Notes under the pieces: model-generated
The model's input: only the letters and a program-made list of their open reading frames with translations
What the model was told of the DNA's origin: nothing
The model's database searches: none
Shown: positions 57,566-64,000 of the stretch, one piece after another
How positions within the stretch are numbered: the first letter of the stretch is position 1
Layout: each line of letters starts with the position of its first letter
Position numbers and translations under genes: made by a program
NCBI RefSeq assembly: GCF_963682185.1
Contig: NZ_OY821667.1
Span: forward strand, 4,105,501-4,169,500
Direction of reading: 5' to 3'
From: an uncultured Cohaesibacter sp.
GTDB taxonomy: Bacteria > Pseudomonadota > Alphaproteobacteria > Rhizobiales > Cohaesibacteraceae
Length of the DNA: 64,000 nt

Positions 57566-58348
57566 ATGTCCCATTATGATTTCAAGAGCCAGCGCCTGTG
57601 GGTGGAACAGGATATTGCCGAGCGGATTGCCATTCCGTGCGAACGGGCACAGGCCAACTATCTACTTAATGTCCTGCGCATGCAGGAAGGCGACGAGATG
57701 CTCATCTTTAATGGCAGGGATGGCGAATGGAAGGTTGAAGTCCGTCCCATGGGCCGCAAGAAATGCGCGCTCATTCCGCTTGAGCAGGTACGCCCGCAGC
57801 CTGAGCCGGAAGCGAGTGATCTGCATTATCTGTTCGCACCGCTTAAGTCTGCTCGCATCGACTATATGGCGCAGAAGGCGGTGGAGATGGGCGTTAGTCA
57901 ACTGCGTCCTGTCTTCACCCAGCACACGCAGGAGCGCCGCCCCAAGCTCGACAAGATGCGGATGAATGTCGTGGAAGCTGCAGAGCAATGCGGCATTCTG
58001 GCCATTCCCGAAGTGACAGAGGCGACCCCTCTTGCCAAGCTGCTGGCCAATTGGGAAAGCACTGACGAAGGACGCCACATCATCTTTTGTGATGAAGGGG
58101 AGTTGGGCAAAGATCCTCTGGCCATTCTCGATACCATTCGCGGGGAGGGCAACGCCGTGCCGCCGCTTGCTGTTCTCATTGGTCCGGAAGGTGGCTTCTC
58201 GACAGAAGAGCGCGAGACGCTGCGTGCATCTTCTTTCGTAACCCCCATTCCGCTCGGCCCCCGCATCTTGCGCGCCGATACCGCCGCAGTGGCTGCATTG
58301 GCCATTGTTCAGGCTGTTCTGGGAGACTGGGCTGACCAGCCACACTGA
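57566..58348 (+). CDS. rsmE: 16S rRNA (uracil(1498)-N3)-methyltransferase RsmE
   Basis: 260 residues from the ATG at 57566; the frame extends upstream into the xseA promoter without signals. SPOUT-class features: ERIAIPCERAQANYLLNVLR near the start, KSARIDYMAQKAVEMGVSQL, and the knot VLIGPEGGFSTEERE with LGPRILRADTAAVAALAIVQ. It methylates U1498 of 16S rRNA. It is divergent from xseA. In rhizobia I recall gshA following directly; here two transporter genes intervene. Confidence 0.95.
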   Translation: MSHYDFKSQRLWVEQDIAERIAIPCERAQANYLLNVLRMQEGDEMLIFNGRDGEWKVEVRPMGRKKCALIPLEQVRPQPEPEASDLHYLFAPLKSARIDYMAQKAVEMGVSQLRPVFTQHTQERRPKLDKMRMNVVEAAEQCGILAIPEVTEATPLAKLLANWESTDEGRHIIFCDEGELGKDPLAILDTIRGEGNAVPPLAVLIGPEGGFSTEERETLRASSFVTPIPLGPRILRADTAAVAALAIVQAVLGDWADQPH

Positions 58349-58575
58349 GGACTTCACTGAGCAAAGCAGTTGGGTTGATGGCCATGCCTGACCATGCGTC
58401 CGGGTTGCCGATTTGCCGCTGTGCTTGAGGGTTGTTTCCTTTGCCCTATGGGGCTAGGCTCATTTCACTTTCCAATGAAAGGCTGGCCAACCAAGTCAGT
58501 TTTTTCTTTTTCAGCACGATCCAAGAGCCGGTTTGAGTGAACCATCAAACTGGCGATCCAGAAAGCCGTTCGATT

Positions 58576-59220
58576 ATGTTCATGTCCGCCGAGGCCTGGG
58601 GCCTGTTTCTTGTTGCCTGCCTGATGCTCAATATCGCACCGGGGCCAGATCTTATTTTCATTCTGTCGCGCACATTGGGGCACGGTCGAAAAATCGGATT
58701 TGCAGCCTCGCTCGGCGTTTGTTCTGGTGCCTTGGTGCATGTCATGGCCGCAGCCCTTGGGGTGTCTGCCATTTTGGCAACCTCTGCCACAGCCTTCATG
58801 ATCGTCAAATATGTGGGCGCGGGCTATCTGGTATGGCTCGGTGCCAAGGCTCTGCTTTCACGTGAGAGCGTTCTGCCGACAGAGGCCAAGCCGAAAAAGC
58901 AGCTTTCGGCCTGGGCGGCCTATCGTCAGGGCGTGCTGATCGATGTGCTCAATCCCAAGGTCGCTCTGTTTTTCCTCGCTTTTCTGCCCCAGTTCATCCC
59001 GCATGATGGCACGCTCAGTGGGCATCAGATATTCCTGGATACCGTTCTGCTTGGTGCTATCGTCATTGGTGTCGGGCTGGTCATTGAGGCGGGCTTCATC
59101 ATGCTGGCTGCGCCTTTTGGGGCCTATCTTCGCAACAACAAGACCGTTGCTTTATGGCTTGATCGCGCCTTTGGCGGCCTGCTTGTGAGCCTTGGAGCCA
59201 AATTGGCCCTTACGGATTAG
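58576..59220 (+). CDS. LysE/RhtB family amino-acid exporter
   Basis: 214 residues with six membrane helices. The family motif is clear near the start: NIAPGPDLIFILSRTLGHGR, and GFAASLGVCSGALVHVMAAA. RQGVLIDVLNPKVALFFLAF is the typical second motif. It likely exports an amino acid (homoserine, threonine or a related metabolite) with the proton gradient. The start is uncertain: ATG at 58576 is chosen, with GTG at 58537 or ATG at 58582 possible. Confidence 0.9.
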   Translation: MFMSAEAWGLFLVACLMLNIAPGPDLIFILSRTLGHGRKIGFAASLGVCSGALVHVMAAALGVSAILATSATAFMIVKYVGAGYLVWLGAKALLSRESVLPTEAKPKKQLSAWAAYRQGVLIDVLNPKVALFFLAFLPQFIPHDGTLSGHQIFLDTVLLGAIVIGVGLVIEAGFIMLAAPFGAYLRNNKTVALWLDRAFGGLLVSLGAKLALTD

Positions 59221-59500
59221 CCCTTCTTCCCCCCCCTGCATGGAGTGGAGGCAGGCGAATGAAGCTGTTTGGTTCGATCCATCACAGACACTGTGTGATT
59301 GATCAATAAGTTTCATTTGTTGCATTGCGCACCATACTGTAGGGGAGTTCTGTAACAACATTGCCTGACCGGATTACAGTTCGACCTGGCATCTGGTATT
59401 TTCCGAGATTTTCTTTCATTGACCTGATCGGGAGCAAGCTGCGTCTTCGCTCAAGGCTTGCTCCGAATAATGTCCCAATTGCTGTAGTGAGGCCGAGAGC

Positions 59501-60481
59501 ATGTCTGCCAGTACACCCAAAACTGCCAGTTTCGAAGGGGATAATCCCGTTCTGGGTATTCTCCTTATGGTGCTCTTCTGCATGCTGATTCCCTTTAGCG
59601 ATGCCTGTCTGAAGCTGCTGGGAGAAACTGTGCCGGTGCTTACGGTGATTGTGGTGCGCTTCAGTCTTCAGTTCCTCTTCATGGGGACCATCATGCTGAT
59701 CAGGCAACGAACCATCAGCCATATCTTCCGCTTGTCTTCCTATATTTGGTGGCGGCTTCTGATCCGCGCGGTGATGCAGATTTCCGGGATTGCTTTCATC
59801 TATATTGGCCTCATGTATATGCCGCTGGCGGATACAACAGCCATTTGCTTCATATATCCGATTCTGATGCTGCTGGTTGGTCATGTGGTCATGAAGGAAG
59901 TCGTCGGCCCCCATCGCATTATGGCCGCTCTTGTCGGTTTTGCCGGTACATTGATGGTGGTTCAACCCAATTTCATGGAAGTGGGATTGAATGCTCTGTG
60001 GCCTGTGGGCGTCGCCTTCACATTCGTGATTTTCATGCTCGCAACGCGTCAGACGAGCCGTGGCATCGATCCAGTCACGGTTCAGGTTCTGTCCGCTCTC
60101 ATTGCTCTTGTGATTGTTGCTGTGCCCATTCTGCTGCTCAATGGCGAAGGCTTTGAAGCATTTGATCTGAAATCACCCTCAAGCGAAGAATGGCTGTTTC
60201 TGGTTGGTGCCGGTGTGATCGGCTCGCTCGGACATCTGTTGATGACAGCGGCGGTTCATCTGGCTCCCTCTGCCACTCTGGCGCCGATGCAATATCTGGA
60301 AATTCCCTTTGCCACTCTCATCGGATGGCTCATCTTCTCCGATCTGCCCAACAGTCTGGCTGCATGGGGCATTGCGGTGACCGTTGCCGCCGGGCTCTAC
60401 ATCATCTACCGTGAGCAGAAAGCCTTGAATGAGAGTCGCAGACAATCCCCCATTGAATTGCCTGCTGAAGAGATCGTCTGA
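59501..60481 (+). CDS. DMT superfamily (EamA) transporter
   Basis: 326 residues with ten membrane helices in two EamA repeats (about 15-150 and 168-300). The second repeat ends PMQYLEIPFATLIGWLIFSD, typical of the family. The tail is about 25 residues, polar, ending LPAEEIV. The substrate is unknown. It is only distantly similar to the DMT protein at 8.5-9.4 kb. It sits between the LysE-type exporter and gshA on the same strand. Confidence 0.88.
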   Translation: MSASTPKTASFEGDNPVLGILLMVLFCMLIPFSDACLKLLGETVPVLTVIVVRFSLQFLFMGTIMLIRQRTISHIFRLSSYIWWRLLIRAVMQISGIAFIYIGLMYMPLADTTAICFIYPILMLLVGHVVMKEVVGPHRIMAALVGFAGTLMVVQPNFMEVGLNALWPVGVAFTFVIFMLATRQTSRGIDPVTVQVLSALIALVIVAVPILLLNGEGFEAFDLKSPSSEEWLFLVGAGVIGSLGHLLMTAAVHLAPSATLAPMQYLEIPFATLIGWLIFSDLPNSLAAWGIAVTVAAGLYIIYREQKALNESRRQSPIELPAEEIV

Positions 60482-60619
60482 TCGGGTGGATGCTTGTAAA
60501 GATTTTTCAAGTCTAGCGTAGCTCACCCATTGTAACCCCTGTTTCGAATGCCTAATTTGACAATACGTGACATATGAAGAAGCATTGTCGCGCTTGCCAT
60601 ATTTCAAGGAGCCTGTTTC

Positions 60620-61999
60620 ATGGCCGCTTCCCAAACCAAAGCTGAAGCCCTGACCCTTAACGACCGCAACGCTCTGATTGAGTCCATTTCGACAGGGGAG
60701 AAGCCAAAGGAAAAATGGCGCATCGGCTCCGAACACGAGAAATTCACTTTCTACAAAGACAGCTTTACCCCCGTCCCATATGAGGGGGATCGCGGCATCG
60801 AACGCCTACTGCTGGGCATGGAAGGCCTTCTGGGCTGGAAGCGCATTGAGGACAAAGGAAAGATTATCGGCCTTGTCGACCCCATCGAAGGAGGCGCTAT
60901 TTCCCTTGAACCGGGTGGCCAGTTCGAGCTGTCTGGCGCACCGCTGGACAATCTCCACCAGACCTGCCGCGAAGTGCATCGTCATCTGGCGCAATTGCGC
61001 GAAGTGGCCGACCCGCTAGGGATCGGTTTTCTGGGGCTGGGCGTGTCGCCCAAATGGCACTTGGATGAAGTGCCGGTGATGCCCAAGAGCCGCTACGACA
61101 TCATGATGAACTATATGCCCAAGGTCGGTAGCCGTGGGCTCGACATGATGTTCCGCTCTTGCACCATCCAGGTCAATCTTGACTTCTCAAGCGAAGCGGA
61201 CATGGCGCAGAAGATGCGCGTCGGCATCGCTTTGCAGCCCATCGCGACAGCGCTGTTTGCCAATTCACCCTTCATTGATGGCCACAAGAATGGCTACCAG
61301 TCCCTGCGTGGGGCGATCTGGCATGATACCGACAAGGACCGCACGGGCATGCTGCCGTTCGTCTTCGAAGAAGGCTTCGGCTATGAGCAATATGTGGACT
61401 GGGTGCTCGATGTACCGATGTATTTTATCGTGCGCGATCATACCTATTACGACATGACCGGCCTTACCTTTCGCGAATATCTTGGCGGCAAGCGCAAGGA
61501 CGGTATGCCGGATACCGAGCCGACCCTGCAGGATTGGGAAGACCATCTCACCACCGTATTCCCCGAAGTGCGCCTCAAACGCTATATCGAAATGCGCGGT
61601 GCAGACGGAGGGCCTTGGCGCCGCATTTGTGCGTTGCCGGCGCTTTGGACTGGCTTGCTCTATGATCAATCGTCGCTTGATGCGGCTTGGGATCTGGTCA
61701 AGGACTGGACCGCAGAGGAACGCGAAGCCCTGCGCATCGCAGTGGCCACGCATGGCCTCAAAACCCCGTTCCGTAACACCACCGTTCTGGAGCTGGGCAA
61801 GAAGGTTGTTGAAATCGCCCGCAAGGGGCTGGCTGCTCGAGCGCGGGTCAATGGGGCCGGCTTCGATGAAACCCAGTATCTTGCTGCATTGGAAGAAACC
61901 GTTACGCTTGGTCTGACGCCGTCTGATCAACTGCTCATGCGCTATAACAATGAATGGGGTGGCAACATCAATCGCGTTTTTGAAGATTTCGCTTACTAA
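60620..61999 (+). CDS. gshA: Glutamate-cysteine ligase, plant/alphaproteobacterial type
   Basis: 459 residues. It has the signature of the type found in plants and rhizobia: KWRIGSEHEKFTFYKDSFTP, GGAISLEPGGQFELSGAP, MFRSCTIQVNLDFSSEADM and GLTFREYLGGKR. It makes gamma-glutamylcysteine, the first step in glutathione synthesis. In plants and some relatives a disulfide regulates the enzyme; I have not confirmed the regulatory cysteines here. The gshB gene is outside the window. A caaggag site precedes the ATG. Confidence 0.95.
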   Translation: MAASQTKAEALTLNDRNALIESISTGEKPKEKWRIGSEHEKFTFYKDSFTPVPYEGDRGIERLLLGMEGLLGWKRIEDKGKIIGLVDPIEGGAISLEPGGQFELSGAPLDNLHQTCREVHRHLAQLREVADPLGIGFLGLGVSPKWHLDEVPVMPKSRYDIMMNYMPKVGSRGLDMMFRSCTIQVNLDFSSEADMAQKMRVGIALQPIATALFANSPFIDGHKNGYQSLRGAIWHDTDKDRTGMLPFVFEEGFGYEQYVDWVLDVPMYFIVRDHTYYDMTGLTFREYLGGKRKDGMPDTEPTLQDWEDHLTTVFPEVRLKRYIEMRGADGGPWRRICALPALWTGLLYDQSSLDAAWDLVKDWTAEEREALRIAVATHGLKTPFRNTTVLELGKKVVEIARKGLAARARVNGAGFDETQYLAALEETVTLGLTPSDQLLMRYNNEWGGNINRVFEDFAY

Positions 62000-62220
62000 G
62001 CATCTATCGTTTTTTCGATAGTGAAGGGCGCTGTCTGGGCTTTCCTCAAAAGGATGGTCAATACAGCGCTCTTTCTTTATGTGTTTTCAAGACGCAAACA
62101 CATTCTCGAAGGCACAGACGGAGCCATATCCCTGCCACGAAGCGTTGCACAAGTCGATTTGTCCTGTGGTGCGTGCGAGGGCTGTGCTAGGATGACGCGA
62201 CCTGTCAGAGGGGAAATGCC

Positions 62221-62595
62221 ATGAAACCAGCCATTCGAACGTTCCTTTTCGTCCTACCACTTGTTCTTTTGACAGCCTGTGTGCCTGCAAAGATAAACGG
62301 CCAGAAGCCAGACGGAACAAAAATAAAGATCCTCTTTTATCCCGGTGGACCAAAGCTTGATGATCTGGTGATCTTTGAGGGAAAAAACTATTTCGGCAAG
62401 GTGTCAGAACTTGATAATGATCCAGCCAATGACATTAGCTTTGTCCTGAATGGGGGCAAGACCTTCATAGGCGAATGTACTGCGGTACAAGCGGACAAAT
62501 CCAATTCCCCAAAATGCATGGAATATGAAATCTATCGCAGTGACGATGACGCCATTCCCGAGCGGACCGTCTTTTATCGCCCGCGCTTGTATTAG
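62221..62595 (+). CDS. Small lipoprotein of unknown function
   Basis: 124 residues. A clear lipoprotein signal (FLFVLPLVLLTACVPAKING) has lipobox LTAC with Cys at about 20. The mature 100 residues are polar, with GECTAVQADKSNSPKCMEYE containing two cysteines that could pair. An aggggaa site lies ahead of the ATG. No family recognised. It stands alone after gshA. Confidence 0.75.
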   Translation: MKPAIRTFLFVLPLVLLTACVPAKINGQKPDGTKIKILFYPGGPKLDDLVIFEGKNYFGKVSELDNDPANDISFVLNGGKTFIGECTAVQADKSNSPKCMEYEIYRSDDDAIPERTVFYRPRLY

Positions 62596-62707
62596 GCACA
62601 GCGCCGCGCCCTGACTGTTCGCTGAACTGGGGCGACAAACGCCTCTCTCAGCGATAACAGCAAGGCCTTTGGGCAGACGATGTGCGTTCTATCTTGCCAG
62701 TCAAGAG

Positions 62708-63730
62708 CTAGCGCCAGCGGCCAACCATTTCCACGAAACCGTCGCCGGTGACTTCCTCGCCATACATATAGCCGTTGACATTGATCTTGCCGTCAAACTT
62801 GATCAGGTTGCCAATCTTGGAAACCACCTCGCGCTGTTGGTAGGGCAGGCTGATTTGCAAGCAAGTCTCGAACGGTTCATGGGAAAGAACCACATGGCGC
62901 GGATAGCGACGCCCCGAAAGGCGACTATCCATGAAGTCGTTCATTTCCAGCGGATCAATTTTCTCGACAATATGGGTACCGTCGGGCAAAACCACTGTGC
63001 AGCAGGTATCCTGCCGATTGCGAGCAAAATCCCACAATTGCGAAACACTGAGCCGGATGCCGTTGTCGAGCTGCGGATATAGATTGATCCATTGGCGCTG
63101 TTCAAGGTTCCGGTCCAGACTGAAGCGGCGTGGCAAGGCACCGAACTGGCGATTGAGCCACATGGCACCGGTTACGCTTTGTGGTTTGCCCATGAGTTCG
63201 ACATTGCCAGAAAGCTGAATGGCCGGCAGGGCGAATTTATATTGCTGTGCGCCAAGGAAGTGGAAATTGCCTTCCCCGTTATTCACCAGGATGGGCGCGT
63301 TTACGTGGCCGGAGAGCTCGATGGATGCATCGGGAAGCTCCGCATTGATCGTCAATTCGTTGCCGCTGCCATAGATATCCAGCTCACGGGTCGAGAATTT
63401 GAGCGATTGCTCACTGATCATGATGTCCTTGAGAGGAACAGTATTCTCCACCTCACGAATCCAGCCGGTGTCCTGATCCATCAGACACATGCTGACGGAA
63501 ATCTGAGCCTCGCTGCCACGTTGCTGGATGATGAGCAGATGCACACGGAAACTGAAATGCTGTCCGCCGCCACGCAAGCTGGTCGAGAATTGCCATGATT
63601 CCAGAGGATGCAGGCCACCATGCCAAGCGAGGTCATGGGCGAGGCTTGCATTGGATTTTTTCACCATCTTACCGCGATAGGGTGCGTGAAAAGTGATTTC
63701 TTGGGTTGTTTGAGCCTTATTGAGTTGCAT
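62708..63730 (-). CDS. AttH/CrtC-fold (lipocalin-like) protein
   Basis: 340 residues from the ATG at 63730, which has ggggagg six bases ahead; the frame reaches 63841 without support. The pattern of two lipocalin-like barrels fits the CrtC/AttH superfamily: LAWHGGLHPLESWQFSTSLR near the start, HFLGAQQYKFALPAIQLSGN, GAMWLNRQFGALP in the middle (family: marker Trp and Arg) and CTVVLPDGTHIVEKIDP. CrtC hydrates carotenoids; AttH-like proteins may act on other lipids. No carotenoid genes lie here. No signal peptide is seen. Confidence 0.65.
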   Translation of the reverse strand: MQLNKAQTTQEITFHAPYRGKMVKKSNASLAHDLAWHGGLHPLESWQFSTSLRGGGQHFSFRVHLLIIQQRGSEAQISVSMCLMDQDTGWIREVENTVPLKDIMISEQSLKFSTRELDIYGSGNELTINAELPDASIELSGHVNAPILVNNGEGNFHFLGAQQYKFALPAIQLSGNVELMGKPQSVTGAMWLNRQFGALPRRFSLDRNLEQRQWINLYPQLDNGIRLSVSQLWDFARNRQDTCCTVVLPDGTHIVEKIDPLEMNDFMDSRLSGRRYPRHVVLSHEPFETCLQISLPYQQREVVSKIGNLIKFDGKINVNGYMYGEEVTGDGFVEMVGRWR

Positions 63731-64000
63731 ACAGGACCTCCCCTTAAGCAAATTCCGGTCTGCGACACAGTTGTCGCGGTTGGATGAAGCGCCAGGGTTG
63801 GCTGAAGGGCGGTTCGGAAAAGATGTCTCTCTGGCTTTCAATAGCGCACGAGAAATCCGGGGACCTGTCTAAGTCTCCGACGTTCCTCCTAACATCGAAG
63901 CCGATGACTCATGCGCGAAACTGGTACAACGAAAATAGACTGTTGACACTTGTACGAACACGCCTTGCACTGCTTCCCTGAGCAGTTCTGCTTATTTTTC
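63731..64000. other. Right-end region
   Basis: About 270 bp. It holds the promoter side of the AttH-like gene. A ttgaca box at 63943-63948 could be the -35 of a + strand promoter for a gene beyond the window. No gene is supported. Confidence 0.3.

Overview
The window is 64 kb of chromosomal DNA from an alphaproteobacterium, most likely of the order Hyphomicrobiales (Rhizobiales). This rests on gene content and order: an aa3 cytochrome oxidase operon ctaC-ctaD-ctaB-coxF-like-ctaG-ctaE followed by DUF983 and SURF1 genes, an APH-type homoserine kinase beside ispH, the series thrC / M16 peptidase / GNAT / EAL protein, an IalB-family protein, and plant-type glutamate-cysteine ligase near rsmE. A marine genus near Cohaesibacter or the Stappiaceae would fit, but that is a guess. 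I see no phage, insertion sequence, CRISPR array, rRNA or tRNA gene.

Layout. 0-12 kb: the tail of a degenerate histidine kinase, a two-domain kinase-like protein whose motifs look inactivated, a Pat-type protein acetyltransferase, a universal stress protein, a DMT transporter and a membrane chemoreceptor. 12-25 kb: information processing and housekeeping genes (rsmD, rluB-type pseudouridine synthase, tadA, mutL, dgkA, ispH, thrB) with small regulators, lipoproteins and membrane proteins between them. 25-34 kb: the cytochrome oxidase operon and its assembly factors, then a HAD phosphatase. 34-37 kb: a periplasmic molybdopterin-fold protein translationally coupled to a GGDEF-EAL protein. 37-40 kb: gcvT and gcvH behind a tandem glycine riboswitch, without gcvP, then a TPR methyltransferase. 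40.7-41.5 kb: rnhA preceded by two extra 137-bp copies of its own leader and first codons. 41.5-44 kb: two PilZ genes, a 750-bp gene-poor stretch and an orphan ParD-like gene. 44-53 kb: thrC, an M16 peptidase, a GNAT and a very large 7TM-PAS-GGDEF-EAL protein with a long disordered tail. 53-64 kb: AlgH/YqgE, a DsbD-like periplasmic protein with a peroxiredoxin, xseA, rsmE, two transporters, gshA, a lipoprotein and an AttH/CrtC-fold protein.

Themes. Cyclic-di-GMP recurs between 34 and 53 kb (two EAL proteins, two PilZ proteins). Thiol and peroxide chemistry recurs between 53 and 62 kb (CxxxC periplasmic protein, peroxiredoxin, gshA), with a GFA-family gene at 25 kb. The most unusual DNA-level structure is the triplicated rnhA 5' region. 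The least explained protein-level items are the molybdopterin-fold/GGDEF-EAL pair and the pseudo-kinase at 0.8-2.6 kb. Everything was read by eye from sequence; no alignment or database search was run.
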